Source: Siphonodentalium dalli (Eukaryota > Mollusca > Scaphopoda > Gadilida > Siphonodentaliidae). From it: 64,000 nucleotides of DNA. The stretch is taken from assembly GCA_032622095.1 (NCBI GenBank), contig CP136065.1, forward strand, positions 214,312,151 through 214,376,150, in the 5' to 3' direction. Under the pieces are notes generated by a model. It was given only the letters and a program-made list of their open reading frames with translations. It had not been told where the DNA came from and ran no database searches. Shown here piece by piece: positions 1 to 12,229 of the stretch (the first letter of the stretch is position 1; each line of letters begins with the position of its first letter). Made by a program: the position numbers and the translations under genes.

Positions 1-267
1 AATCTCTTGGCTGATCTGCAACGTGTCCTAGTTTCATATCTATTTATAGAATCCCTGGAATCTGTATACAACTGGATCATGTGTGTTTTGTGAGCCCAAC
101 ACTCACCTGCATATAGCTCTAAACGCGTTGATTGTGACCACTTGCGGTGTGAGAGTTCCCAGGAACTGGTTGTCTATGTTGTTCTGTAACTGTTGGGATA
201 GACACTGCTGAGCAACCGAGCGCACCTGACATCGCGCGACATCGGAGATGCCGATCACTGAAAGAAA

Positions 268-770
268 TCACAACAAGAAAACCATAGTCAGAAATCGTAA
301 CGCCCTCAATATCATATTATTAGGCATATATATACATTATAATATAAATTATATTGGTTTCATGAATGCACCACTTCAGAATTCCGTTAAAACAGCTAAT
401 CCTTCAAATTATTACAACAACTACGGCAAAATATTATCACTTCAGGTTTCGAATTCACCACACCAGAAAGCCTCTAAATGGGGACCAAAAATCTACTAAT
501 CGGACTATATACACACCCGATACTTCGCAATATGACTTTCAGTCTATGTTCCAAACTGAGACATGCTTCGTCACCAATCTTAGCTGTTATATTATGCATT
601 GTGGCCCCGCAATAAAATCTTAGAGTGGCACAGCCATTGTTCACACCTAAATATCGAACGAAATTAACGCGGTATAAGATACCCACGGCCATTGTTCACA
701 CCTAAATATCGAAAGGAATTAACGCGGTTATAAAAGTTGCATACTGCAACAATGAGACATCCGCGAAGAT
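268..770. repeat. Dispersed repeat R1, copy a
   Basis: AT-rich non-coding repeat. The stretch from the GAAAACCATAGTCAGAAA motif through the CACCACACCAGAAAGC motif recurs at 6812-7145 with moderate divergence. Inside it, a segment of about 38 bp (CCATTGTTCACACCTAAATA ... TTAACGCGG) is present twice, near 635 and 690. I see no protein in it; the short ORFs here are incidental. Confidence 0.7.
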
Positions 771-1284
771 ACATCCGCGAATACATACATCCTGCAAAAT
801 GTCTGACCGGTACGCAATGTAGCAAGTACATTTTAAATCATATTTCTCCCACAAAACATATATAGTCATTCAACTTTAATGAACACTGGCGCAAGACCCA
901 CCAATGTCATAGAAACTTAGCAGGACCTCTTAATTAATATAGCCATGCAGAGGTGGTCAACATGAATGAAACGGGATTTCCGAAACATTGTCAGGAAAGA
1001 ATGCAGTAGCCAGTAAAGTATTTGACGCCAGTACCAGTAATCTTATGGATACAGCTATAATTTCGTAGGAAGTGCACTTTGCTGTTCCAATATATTGGTA
1101 GATCCATTCTGTGTCAATATTTGAACCGCTGGTCAGAGATAGTGTGGCCATCGTATAGTAGGACCTGGCATATATAATTGATATACTGAAAGAAGAGACT
1201 GGTTATAAACGATGGAGTTGTTTATGTGCTGGCCCTCGTGTGGGGATTTAGACGACGTGAATCCAGTGTGGTGCCAGGCAGCCT
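771..1284. other. No gene recognised
   Basis: This would lie downstream of the candidate minus-strand exon that ends at 1285. It contains a short motif near 885-935 (GACCCACCAAYRTCAT followed by TTAGCARGACC) that recurs near 1750 and 12690, so it is at least partly dispersed repeat. No convincing ORF, RNA gene or strong poly(A) signal is visible. Confidence 0.4.
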
Positions 1285-1406
1285 TCAATTGCCAGACCAA
1301 GTTATGTTTGAGTGTAGCAGACTGAACCACTCCCGGTTAAACGGTCTAGAAAATTTGCTAGATTTTGATGAGTTCTGCGCTGATGCTGATGTGGGAAATG
1401 ATCCTG
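1285..1406 (-). CDS. Candidate terminal exon of a small secreted peptide
   Basis: On the minus strand a strong acceptor (pyrimidine run ending TTTTTTCCCAG, just above 1406) precedes a 39-codon open frame ending in TGA at 1285-1287. Read from the phase-1 donor of the candidate exon at 4759-4795, the product would be about 52 aa: a hydrophobic start, then SFPTSASA followed by QNSSKSSKFS, a good fit to a signal-peptidase site after SASA, then a Ser/Arg-rich tail with one N-glycosylation sequon (NIT) and no cysteines. I do not recognise the family. The fit of splice sites, phase and signal peptide is the only evidence. It could be chance, or a gene broken by a frameshift, since other frames stay open beyond the stop. 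Confidence 0.28.
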
Positions 1407-3504
1407 CTGGGAAAAAAGACGGTTAATTTGTCTAGCGAGGTCTGGCTAATATGAACAAATCTATGAAAGGCTATTCAAAAACAGATACATTGTAATATAT
1501 TTTAATAACGGTTGTGTTAGTTGATGTCAAAGGACTATACTTGAGATAGGTATTCCTGCCGTTTAGCACGTACCATACTGTGTATATAAAGCCATTATTA
1601 AGATATTCTATAATATATGTTCTTGAATGTTTCGGACTGACTGGCTTGTGCTCAAATCGCGTCGATTAGCCAAATACCGCGAGAATTACAACTTTATTAA
1701 CGCACTTTTTCTTAACAGTATATATCAATTCCCCCACCAACACCATAGACATTTAGCAGCACCTACTGACATCATAGCAAATTAACAGGCCGCTTAACCA
1801 GGAATGCAACCTAATGATGCATGTACAATTGCAAAGACACTTTTTTGTTGGTATAATCCCATGGCATGGTATGTTTGAACGCATCATATTGCCTTGTCTT
1901 GATACAGTGCTCTCGAGTAAATGACAATAAGCGAAAACTCGATCCGTGAAAAAATATCATCGCGTTCGTGTAAACACCACATACAATGAAAAATTCCGTA
2001 CATTGCGATTATGGTTAAGCCACATATATGTTGTGAAGGCATGTGGACAAATACGTTCTGACTTGACGTGTGTTTATGCGAAGTGGACTCCGACTTGTTT
2101 GGTGTTAGAAGAGGTGGTGCTCGCGCGAGATATTTGTCCACACCTCCCTGAAAAAAGGACTCGAGATCCATAATCTTATCTTTCTGTAAACTAAATATGT
2201 GTTATGTTAATCAAGACTCAAGAGCCATGTTAAAGATGCATTCAAGGTTCCAGATAACTAAACAAAAAATGTTATGTCGATGACATGCATATTGTCTAAA
2301 CTCTAGTATAGGTAACGGGTGGGAGGGGTGTCGGCTTATGTAATATGATAAAATCGCCTGTTTTAGAGTGACAGTTTTCATTGTGCTGAAGATGACGGAA
2401 ACCTCCCGAGCACGTCCGACGATCTTCGTCGGTACTCCACTGTAGTTACCGACGACATGTTCGCAAGGAAATGACACGTTCGCAAACAGGAGCCCTTCAC
2501 ATGAAGATTTCCATCGTCACGTACGGCAAACCAATTGTATTCGAGCTATCGGTTTGAAACATATAAGAGTCACATGTGGTTTCTATCGCCATATTTGATT
2601 TATGTAATATTCTGTGTCATCCGACCAGAGAAAACACTGCATGCGTCTTCAACAGTATTGTCCCTAAAGTCATAAGTCATGAAGTAATTTTATGTTAAAG
2701 GGACCCTAGGATCCCGGAACTCGCAGTGCATGGTCAATGTGCAGAAAATATAAAAATATGTAAAACACATCACCACCGAGAAGAACATGGAGAAAGAGAT
2801 CAACTATGTTCTTATATACATTATGGAAAGTTCTGTCGTGGCTTACATTTACGACATAAATTTATAAAGAGTCTGCAAAACTTCAATTTCATTCTTATTG
2901 TCATTATTAAAGTGACATGAAACACTCCGGTAGGGTGATCATATAGCAATGGAGAATAATCTTGCTCAAAGTAGTTATTTTTATGAATATTAATCCACAT
3001 TTACAACACACACCGTCAGTCTTATATATGTATTAAATTAAATGAGTATCGATGGCGAAATCTTTTGCGTTAGTTTATAGTCGATTGTTGCGTCCCGAAT
3101 CTAGATATCAATATTTACAATTGAGCGTCTTTCAGACGGTGTTTTCTATGGAGTTGTATGATCGATTTCTTTGAGATTTTGGGCGATGTTAGTAGAATGC
3201 CACAAATGATCACATCGGAAAATAGGTTAAAAACATTGACTTGAGATAATCTTATGCCCGATTTGAATATCAGATATATAATAGAGGCACTGGCTTACAG
3301 TGTGTTCCTTCTGCAACGTGAACGAGTAAATTCTCATTTCTTTTTACAATGACCATGTATATATATATATGCTTTATTCTCTGATCCAAGATATAATATA
3401 TGGACATTGAGAAAACAAAAATGTAGTTTTGTACAAAAGATAGACAGCAAAAAATAAAGAAAGACATCACATATATACAATATATACATAAAACCCCCCG
3501 GTTT
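1407..3504. other. No gene recognised (candidate intron)
   Basis: Low-GC sequence with short incidental ORFs on both strands. It would be part of the intron between the candidate exons at 1285-1406 and 4759-4795. The only repeat link noticed is the short motif near 1750 shared with 885 and 12690. Confidence 0.4.
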
Positions 3505-3766
3505 TCATCTCATACAGCCCGATGAATTCATCATCACAATTGTCATCATCATCATCACATATTCATCATCGTCATCATCATTCTCATTCCCATCACGTCA
3601 TCTTCATCACTATCATCGTCTTCGCCTGACCCTCATCTCCATCATCATAAACATCATCACCACACTATCATCTTTGTCCTCTTCTCCCACATCGTCGTTG
3701 TAACCGTTGATCATAGTCGTCATAATAAATATCATAACAGCATAGTCGTCGTTATATAATAGTAGA

Positions 3767-3802
<36 letters not shown>

Positions 3803-3870
3803 CGTCATCATCACCATCACCATCATACTAATCACCATTATCACAATCATCATCATCATCATTATCGTAA
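3505..3870. repeat. ATC/CAT trinucleotide microsatellite with an (AAT)n core
   Basis: Imperfect ATC/CAT triplets fill about 3520-3860 (many CATCATCAT runs with interruptions). An almost pure (AAT)n tract of about 12 units lies near 3765-3802. Low-complexity and non-coding. Confidence 0.9.
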
Positions 3871-3972
3871 TCATAATCAATTAGTCTTAATTACCTGATT
3901 AATAATTCGGATAAAAGCGCATAATCTACGCAACACAGCCAAATCTGTCATGCATGTTCAATATATCATTCA

Positions 3973-4165
3973 TTATAATTGTATCCTTGGCAAATATCGT
4001 TTTCGTAATTCGCTAAAATTCTTGCATTCAAGCAAATAATGAAATTCATCACCAACTTTGTTATCGTCGCATAGGGTACATGTGTTATCGGCTTCAACAG
4101 CGCTTGTATCGATCGGCATGACACATTTGTAGATACCCGATTTGTTCACAATACATAATTATGTT
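3973..4165 (-). pseudogene. Non-LTR retrotransposon (LINE) ORF2 C-terminal relic
   Basis: The minus strand translates to about 60 codons with the motif CTLCDDNKVGDEFHYLLEC, then a stop at 3973-3975. The CxxC ... GDE(F/Y)H(Y/F) ... C pattern matches two other minus-strand relics in this window (22690-23520 and 42429-43250) and is the zinc-finger-like tail found after the reverse transcriptase of many invertebrate LINEs. An upstream in-frame stop and the absence of RT or endonuclease show it is a dead 3' fragment. Clade not determined. Confidence 0.7.
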
Positions 4166-4204
4166 CAATCAATAACGATGCCTGAATGATTTTCTAAATA
4201 TCTC

Positions 4205-4322
4205 TTGCTGATTACTAATACTCCTACAATCCACCATTCACCCATCATAGCAGTCGACCGTTAGCTTTTAAAACTAAAATAATAGGCTCTTTGTTAACAG
4301 TATCAAATTCACACGGAGTCGT
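4205..4322 (-). pseudogene. Decayed duplicate of the candidate signal-peptide exon
   Basis: This stretch resembles 4757-4868 in the same orientation: both contain the sense-strand pattern TAACGGT ... ATG ... GGTGGATT(G/T)TAGGA followed by a hydrophobic stretch. Here tandem ATGs start at 4248 and 4245 and give a similar hydrophobic leader, but the donor site reads GCAAGAG instead of GTAAGA. It looks like a duplicated first exon that lost its splice donor. Confidence 0.35.
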
Positions 4323-4758
4323 ACGAAAATCTACACGTTGATGGGAATGGAATAGGCAGAGATAATCATAGGCCATATTCAGAATATTGCATATATATTT
4401 GAAACATATATCTGAGATATAAACGGAACAACATATAGGCCTGAATGATTTTCCGTGGTTACATGTATATCTCAAACTGTAAGACATATGTCATTCCATT
4501 GGCTACACTAAGCTACCATCACGTAGACAAAACGTAAGGAAATCTTCCATGTTTTTATTCAAGAGTTTTGTCGCTAACAATTCATTTTGATTTAATCCGG
4601 CCTATTCTTCAAGAATAATGAAGATTGGATTATAACCGACGAAAGTCAAATAAAAAATGTAAAATTTGCTTACATTCTGTATACGTGGTGGAAGTGGTCA
4701 GGCGAGCGTAGCACGAGGGGAACTGAGCTCTACCTTGCAGTTTGGTTATATATCTTAC

Positions 4759-4795
4759 CGATTAGTAGTATTCCTAAAATCCACCGTTTATCCAT
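4759..4795 (-). CDS. Candidate first exon: signal peptide start
   Basis: The minus-strand ATG at 4795 opens a 12-codon frame, MDKRWILGILLI, followed at phase 1 by the donor G|GTAAGATA. The peptide has the basic start and hydrophobic core of a secretory signal. The next good acceptor in phase found downstream is at 1406, where the frame continues into a plausible cleavage site. The intron would be about 3.35 kb and contains a LINE relic and a microsatellite. Support rests on the sequence signals and on the duplicate near 4245; no protein family is recognised. Confidence 0.3.
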
Positions 4796-4869
4796 AGCAA
4801 ACCGTTAGATCCAGATAAAACAGTAACTGTAAACTGTCAAGTTCACAACACACCAAGCAACACCGGGAA

Positions 4870-6811
4870 ATGTGTCGAGATATTAAGTACGGTCACTCCT
4901 ACAATACGATTTGTCCAGGCGCTTCCTCATTCGACCACTCGCGAATTGTCCCACAACAATACATGAAAGGCTTTCGTATTCCGTCAATCAGCAGATCAAG
5001 GTACACTTTGTTCACAAGATTCGTTATAATTATTCACAAACTCTGAATCAGCATCATGGTCATTCAACAAGTAATGGTTGCTTTCAGATGCCTGCATTTG
5101 TGTGTAGAAATGCTTGCATCACATGCAAATCCGACCACAAAGCAGATGACTAAATGACTTCATAGATACGTGATAATGAGTCGAAGAAACTAACAAGGAA
5201 ACGCGCGGAAGGTTGTGTTTTCTCTTGTTTGTATATTCTCTAAGTGTCCGCGGAGTCACGTTCGGCTTAATCACACAGTGACCCTGCACTAATTGCGATC
5301 GGCGGTTCATAATTTTGCTAGTTCCCAAGATATATATAGCGCTGCTCAAGTTTTACCTGTCGTTCAGAGATGTCAATTTAACTTTATTGTAAAACTTTTA
5401 TTTTCTAATGGTACCCTAATTTAAATAAGACCATATATCCAACTGTGATGGAAGTTTGTCACACGTCTCCATTGCTTTCTTGCTTCGACCAGTTTAATCA
5501 TTACACATTCATCGGTTTTCCATCATGTGTTTGCTTGAATTGGTAATATACTATTTAGTTGATCCATGCAAGTTATGTAAGTTTTGCAAGATCGGACATA
5601 AAATTATCTCGATCAGACATCGAGAAAATTCCATATCAGAAAACAACGAACGCCACTGGTTATTACATGCTGTATAGTATACGGCTTCAGTGGCCGCGAT
5701 ACAACCAATCTTTGTTTTCGCATATTTCGCCACTTGGCATTTATCCACCGTAAGTATACCATAAACAGACACTTGAAACCTGGGCAAGCCCCCTTCGGGG
5801 GTAGACATTTCCTGAAGGTGAATAAAACTGACATTGCACTTTGGATAATATGCCCGGGCTGCTATTTCTTCACTATTGGAGCACAATAATGGATATTTCC
5901 AAAAGTTCAACAACCCTCTAGCCCACGCATGGGCGGCCAATTTTAAACTGTAAAACCCAACTGTTCACCAGGGCCGATAATTCTCCCACTTTTGGGATTA
6001 AAACGGTTTTCCCAGTCTTAATATTGAACCCATCAATATGGGTTAACTTTACCGAACCAATCGTTATCTTATCATATACCATGTATGGCACACACCATCG
6101 TGAGCTCGAGTTCACCAAACGTTTGATTGACCCATTTGATAGAACGTAAAGCAGATAACAACAAATCTCTGTGAAATGTTGGTTAACATCAGTTCTGTCA
6201 AGTTGAGCTAAAAATTATATGGCTCATATCTAGAGGTCACCCCGAAGATTCATATGAAGTTTTGGGGACGATTGGATGAGGGATGTGTCCTGCATGTATG
6301 GTGTGCTGAAGGAAATTGTTGTCAGACCCACGCACAGACGGACGACAACCCGTGACAATAGCTCAAACTTGACTTCGTCAAATTGAGCTAAAAAATGAGA
6401 GATTTTTGTGCACGTGATAGCAGTGGTCAGATTGGCGAACAGGTGACTGGAACCGACGGTTTAGTTCAACAAGACACTTGTGGCACAGAGATGTTCACCA
6501 AGTAATAGACAATTGCTCGTGATACTTCCCTCTTTTTTCTAACATAATGATTGATAGATGGTTTTCATCCATCTTAACATAAGAACAGAACCAGTGACAG
6601 AACCACACACAACGAACTACCATACTTCGGCAATGAACCATGTTGTGTTTTACTGAAATATTTTGTCGGTTTATCTATAATAGATATTTATCGTTAATAT
6701 ATTTTTATCGTTAACGTCTTTACTATTTGGAATAATAGACAGCATATATGTCTTTAATATATGGAATTCGTTTTGCAGGTAAAGACAAGACAGTGGTTGT
6801 CCACAACCATT
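4870..6811. other. No gene recognised
   Basis: This holds several medium ORFs on the minus strand (for example 5551-5940 and 5918-6118) that neither match a family I know nor show a consistent frame or splice pattern. Near 6330-6400 there is a dispersed-repeat-like segment (CACGCACAGACGGACGACAA and CAAATTGAGCTAAAAA). Confidence 0.4.
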
Positions 6812-7145
6812 GAGGACAAGAAAACCATAATCAGAAATGGTAACGCCCTGAAGATAATATTATTAGCCATAAATATAAATTATAATATAAAATATATTGG
6901 TTACATGAATTCACCGTTAACACAACTAATCTTTCGAATTATTACAAACAACTACGGCTTATTACTGCAGGTTTCTCATTCACCACACCAGAAAGCTTCT
7001 AAATGCGGATACAAAATCGGAGGTATTGTGTTCCCGTCAAGAGTGCATGGTCCAGCCATTGTTCATACCTAAACATCAAAAGCAATTAACGCGGTCATAA
7101 TTGTTACATACTGCAACTATAAGACATCCAGCGGATACAAACCCC
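6812..7145. repeat. Dispersed repeat R1, copy b
   Basis: Direct-orientation relative of 268-770. It shares the GAAAACCATAATCAGAAATGG start, the TATATTGGTT ... ATGAATTCACC middle, the CACCACACCAGAAAGC block, and the TTAACGCGG and ACTGCAAC end. It has small indels and no coding content. Confidence 0.7.
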
Positions 7146-7257
7146 ACGAAAACCCGAAATGTGTTGTCCTGTGAGAAATCCCATCGCTATAGCTCAATTT
7201 GACATGGCCAGATTAGACTTCCTACAATATCCATAAACAAGATCATATATTATATAC

Positions 7258-8195
7258 CCATGATTTTAATTATAGAATATAAAATATATTGGTTTCGCGA
7301 ATGACCAACTCAGAATTCCGTTAAAATAATAACAACCAGCACCTAATTAACGACTCGGCCGTCTCCGACCACAACCATCAGTGGGCTGCAGAACGAAAAA
7401 TATCTATAAAAGTTGAAATTTAAGACTTACAAATTATCTTTTAAATTTCTTTTATTGGTAATTGACATAGCTTGTCACAAACTAAAAATAAACATTATTG
7501 ACATAATAATGTAAAGGACAATAAACGAAATTGAAATTCCCAACTACACCTTTTACCGGTGATCGGCCTCCTGATCGCGCAGTTCGACTTTTAAATAAAT
7601 AAACCGGAAAAACCAATTTTATATTTATAACACGCCCATCGGCCCACGTCTTTCTAATATTTGGCCACCAGTATACACGTGGGCGTTCTAATAACAGTAT
7701 GTATCCGGAAGAAAACCATAGTAAGAAAGGTAACGCGCTCAAGATAATATAGTACATACCCATGCTTGTAATTATACAATATAAAATATATTGGTTTCGC
7801 GAATGACCAACTCAGAATTCCGTTAAAATAACAATAACAACCAGCACCTAATTAACGAACCGGCGGCCGACTCGGCCGTCTCCGACCACAACCATCAGTG
7901 GGCTGCAGAACGAAACATATCTATAAAAGTTGAAATATAAGACTTACAAATTATCTTTTAAATTTCTTTTATTGGTAATTTTGACATAGGTTGTCACAAA
8001 CCAAAAATCAACATTATTGACTTAATAATGTAAAGGACAATAAACGAAATTGAAATTCCCAATTACACCTTTTACCGGACTCGGCCTCCTTGGTCGTGCA
8101 GTTCGATTTTTAAACCGGAAAAACCAATTATCTATAAATAAAATGCTCATCGTACCACAGCTATCAATAATTTGCAGAACAGTATACACGCGGCG
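7258..8195. repeat. Tandem duplication, about 502-bp period
   Basis: Two direct copies, about 7258-7690 and 7758-8195. GGTTTCGCGAATGACCAACT occurs at 7291 and 7793, and the copies share ACAACCATCAGTGGGCTGCA and the ACACCTTTTACCGG region. Copies differ by substitutions and short indels. A related piece lies in reverse orientation at about 50160-50360. The 128-aa plus-strand ORF at 8050-8436 lies mostly in the second copy and is not supported as a gene. Confidence 0.8.
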
Positions 8196-8721
8196 CGCGC
8201 TAATAAACCGTACATATATGCGCGCGGTGAGCTCCAAATTCCATGCAGGGCTGACCTCCCTTGATGACTCGATAATATCGTTGCTACCGGCGACATTTTA
8301 CCCACATTTAGTGGACTTCAGCGATATTAATAAATATACTAAGCGAACAGAGTCACACAAAATATCCAACACAATTTGTGTAATTTCGTGCATCAAGTCC
8401 CACCGAAACAAAAGAACTATATCGCAAACGGTGTGATTTGGTTCTTCGGGAACTCTATCAACACAAATTCACATGGACGACAACACGCATGGCAAGTCAA
8501 ATACAAGAGTTCTAATTGGCTGCCATTTTGCTGAGTATAGCATGGGGAAAATCGTAAACAAGATTACTGTTTAATTCTCCACTCTGTCAATGCGTTTTAT
8601 TGAGGGAATTGTTCTCAAAGCACATGCATATAGGAAATTTTACTTTCGCCATTTTGTCTGGAAAAACCCGCGCTATATATAGAAAACCACAGACTATAGT
8701 TACCAGTCGGTGAGTCAGAAA

Positions 8722-9690
8722 TAGTCCAGTGCATTTATGGTTTCACCTCAAAATAATTGCAACACAAAGTTTCTCAGTGGGAATAAGTACTTTAACCCAT
8801 CACAAATAATATACTAAAAATCAACAAGAATCAAGAAATGCGAAATTGATGAATTTTGTGAAATAAATTTGTCAAAATTTGGTAAAATACTCATTTTATA
8901 GCTTTTTAAGGATGTTTATAAAAAACTTCCTTTCACACATCCTTCCATTTATATATCCATTTTGTAGAGTGCACAACCCTGATTACAGACCGGAAAACTT
9001 TCCTAGATACGTTCAGTATTTTTTGAGTTATGTGCCTCCAAAATTTGGAGTTTGTCTAATTTCGGAGGCTCAATTTCTCAAAATTAGTTATAATCCATTT
9101 TTTATGGTCTTGTATTTAAAAAAATAAAGAAAAAAGGAAGGGATTCCTTGTTGTTTTAGTCATTTCCTGTCTAGGTTGTGCACAAAATATGATTTATTTA
9201 TGCATCTATGATTGAGAGGACAAAAATATTCTTAAACAAAATGTGTGTTCCACCATTGTATGGACAGCCAAATTTGCCTGTGGTCCAGATCCGGCGTGAT
9301 GAAATAGCCGCATATTTGATGTCATACAAATCAATAATTATATATCCATATTCCCTGTCTTTCTCACAATCACTTAAGTATACATCGTTAAACACATTGT
9401 AAAGAAATCATGGTGTAGAAAATCAAATTATGGCCCTATTAATCTTTAGAATTGACTCATCTAAAAATGCCATTTTGGGGCATTTTTTGTTCATTTTTAA
9501 AGGTTTTTGTTTATAAATTGTAAAACAAATGTATGTTTAATGTGCAAAATCATTTGAACTTTCCTCCTCAAACACTTTAGTGTTGAAATAAATGCCTTAT
9601 GTTAGATATGTCAATGAATGTCACTGAATTTCACTATTTTTTCTGGAAACTGATGCCAAATTTGAATATCTGAAAAATGGGGTAGGGGAA
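8722..9690 (+). repeat. Left arm of about 1-kb inverted repeat
   Basis: It pairs with 10045-11019. Matching landmarks are the terminal TAGTCCAGTGCATTTATG, a block near 8907 (AAGGATGTTTATAAAAAACT), a block near 9025 (GAGTTATGTGCCTCCAAAAT) and a block near 9650 (AAACTGATGCCAAATTTGAA). Divergence is moderate, so the arms are not freshly made. Confidence 0.75.
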
Positions 9691-10044
9691 ACCATATTGA
9701 CAAAATCTAGAAAATATGGACCTTGATGCATAAAACTTTAACATCACCAGCTCCTACAAACCTTATTCTTTCATACAGAGTAAACTGCTTCCTGTTTTGG
9801 TGTTCATATTTAGAGCTACGATCCTTTTTGTTGTAACTCAATGGCGAAATGGCGAATCATTATTTCGGGCTGGTTCTATATAACATGCTGATAAAAGTTA
9901 TAAATAAACATCTAATAATTAATAAAGTACTAAACTGTTTACCATGCAAGAATAATCTGCACAAACTGGATAAAACAACCCTTTGTCTCCAATGACTAGA
10001 ATATGGTGACAAGATCATAGCCTTTGTGATTTCACTTACCCCAT

Positions 10045-11019
10045 TATCAACATTCAAATTTGGAGTCAGTTTCTTGAAAAATATGTGAAATCCCGTGACT
10101 GTTGATTGGCATAACCAATGTAATCATATTTTTCCCAACACTAAGTGTTTTAGGAGGAACGTTCAAATGATTTTACATATTAAACACTAATTGTATTCAT
10201 TGTTGTTTACTATTTGTGCACAAAAAACAACTTTAAAATGGACAAAAACACCACAAAACAGTCCAAAATGGCATTTTTGGAAAAGAGTCAATACGAAGGA
10301 TTCATAGGGCCATAAGTTGATTATGGCACATATGTGTTTAGCAATTCCAGCACAGTGTATTTAACCGAGTACACTTAAGAGGTTATGAGATACAGGGCAT
10401 ATGGATATCAATTTATTGAGTTGTATGACCTCAAATATGGTATTTTATCACACCAGTTCTTTGTCACAAGGCAAATTTGGCTAAGTCCATACAATGGAAC
10501 ACACATTTTGTTTAAGAATATTTTTGTCTTCTAGATCATAGATGCATAAAGAAATCATTTTTTGTGCACAATATAGTGAGGCAACTAATACAACAGTAAG
10601 ATATCCCTTCATTGTTCTCTAGTTTTTAAAATACTAGACCCTAAAATATGGATTTTAGCTAATTCTTCAGAAATTGAGGCTCTGAAATTAGACAAACTCC
10701 CAATTTTTGGAGGCACATAACTCGAAAAATTCTCAACGTATCTGGAAAATGTTTTCTGTTCTGTAATCAGGATTGTGTACTCAACAAAATGGATATATAA
10801 ATGGAAGCACATGTGAAAAGAAGTTTTTTATAAACATCCTTGAAAAGCTATATTTTTTTTTTATTTATTTCACAAAATTTATCAATTTCGCCTTTCTTGA
10901 TCCTTTTTGATTTTTAGTATGTTGTTTATAATTGGTTAATAGACTTATTCCTGCTAAGAAACATTGTGTTGCAATTAGTTTGAGGTTTGGCACTTTATTC
11001 TCATAAATGCACTGGACTA
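10045..11019 (-). repeat. Right arm of about 1-kb inverted repeat
   Basis: Reverse complement of 8722-9690 with scattered substitutions. The spacer between the arms (9691-10044) contains no recognisable gene. The arm ends at CATAAATGCACTGGACTA. Confidence 0.75.
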
Positions 11020-11039
11020 ATAGGCAGGAAGATCCTTAT

Positions 11040-11457
11040 GAACATGGGAGGGATAGATGTTATGAGTTTATATGTATTCAAGCGAACATCCCAAGCAATA
11101 ATAATGAGTGCTCTGTCTCTCAAGATCGACAACGACGTTGTACACATCAACCCACAACTCTTGTTTCAGAGGCTTATCACTGTTGCCAAAGCGCCGACCA
11201 GAGGTGATGTAACCTGCTGTGTCAGACTTTTAGGTAGAAAAGGATTTCATTTACATACACTATCACCAGGTGCAGTGTTGGAAGGGCTTAATTTGGAACC
11301 AACTGATTGGGGATGGCAGGTTAAGGATGGGCGGTTAAATCCTATCAAACGTGAGGAACCACCAGCTCCAAAAGAACTACTGAACATCATTCGTTGTAAA
11401 TGTAAAACGGACTGCAAAAGCAATAGGTGCACATGCCTTATCAGAAAATCAGAATGA
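11040..11457 (+). pseudogene. Truncated transposon-associated DWGW/CxC protein
   Basis: The plus-strand frame (open from 10987, but its first codons lie in the transposon terminus) ends in EPTDWGWQVKDGRLNPI, then an APKELLNIIRCKCKTDC segment and CTCLIRKSE before the stop at 11455-11457. I recognise a family common in invertebrate genomes and often repeat-associated, whose C-terminus runs DWGW, APE-LL, CxCKxxC, CxCRKxGL. Here the frame stops where CRKxGL and the final Cys cluster should begin, and only the last part of the upstream domain is present, so this is a fragment. The cysteines suggest metal binding; its biochemical role is unknown to me. It lies between two copies of the element terminus. 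Confidence 0.5.
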
Positions 11458-11574
11458 TCTATCCAGACTTATTATTTTTTCAAAATTCTATATTTTTTTA
11501 ATGAATTTCTATATTTTTTCTCTTTTTTCACTATTTTGCCACAAGATATGGACAACTTAGTGTCATTGATACCA

Positions 11575-12125
11575 CAACCTGGCCCAAAATTGATGGAAAA
11601 TCCCATATATAACTGACTGACAACAGTCCAAGTCCAACTATGGCAATTTTCTAATGCATAAACATGTAATGTGAAATTCCATTTTTCTCTGATTTCTTGC
11701 CATTTTTACATCTTTTCACCCTAAAATATTTTGATTATTTTGATTATTTGCTTGTAGTAACAACATGAAAAAAACCCACAATTGTGGATATAACTATATA
11801 ACAATAGTTCCAAGCCCAGTTATGACAATTTTACAACTGCATCAAGAGTTATTGTATACTTCCATTTTTCACTGAATTTTGGCAAATTTTTCAACTTTTT
11901 GACCCAAATTTCGAAGATTTAATCAATATCTATAGAATAAAATGATACACAATCTTGGATACAACTGTACCACAGTTTATCATTGTGAAAATATAACAAT
12001 TGTATGTTTACATCAAGAGTTATTAAAAAAAATGTTAATCTCCATTTTTCACAAATTTTTCATCATTTTCGCCACTTTTTGCCTCAAAAAGGCCATTTCG
12101 CATGTTCAGATTTTTGTTGATTTTT
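11575..12125 (+). repeat. Degenerate tandem repeat, three copies
   Basis: Three diverged copies of roughly 180 bp begin near 11590, 11780 and 11945. Each runs ATATAACT or ATACAACT, then an ACAATAGTTCCAAG-like block, then a CCATTTTTC(A/T)C(T/A) block. It lies between the truncated ORF and the distal terminus of the element. Confidence 0.55.
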
Positions 12126-12229
12126 AGCTGAGTATACTCTATGATGTTCCCAACCAAAATAAAACAAAATCTTTTGTGTTGCAATTATTTTGAGGTTCAG
12201 CCCTATTTTCTCATAAATGCACTGTCCTA

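Larger units (their letters stand above)
8722..12229. mobile_element. DNA-transposon-like element with long inverted arms
   Basis: The left terminus TAGTCCAGTGCATTTATG at 8722 is matched in inverted orientation at 11019 and, with two differences, at 12229. All three termini are followed inward by CCTCAAA(C/A)TAATTGCAACACA. The segment 8722-11019 is a foldback with arms of about 1 kb. The segment 11020-12229 carries a truncated protein gene and a degenerate tandem repeat and ends in another copy of the terminus. The simplest reading is one 3.5-kb element with an internal extra terminus, or a nested pair. A related terminus fragment lies at 45825-45880. No transposase domain is recognisable, and target-site duplication is unclear. 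Confidence 0.6.

Noticed and set aside
1212-1325. Plus-strand 37-codon Cys-rich ORF (MELFMCWPSCGD start)
   Set aside because: It overlaps the minus-strand candidate exon, lacks a signal peptide or splice support, and is short enough to be chance.
5551-6118. Minus-strand ORFs of 129 and 66 aa
   Set aside because: No recognisable domain, frames broken between them, no convincing splice sites; probably chance or decayed repeat.
8050-8436. Plus-strand ORF of 128 aa
   Set aside because: Mostly inside the second copy of the 502-bp tandem duplication; the first copy does not keep the frame.
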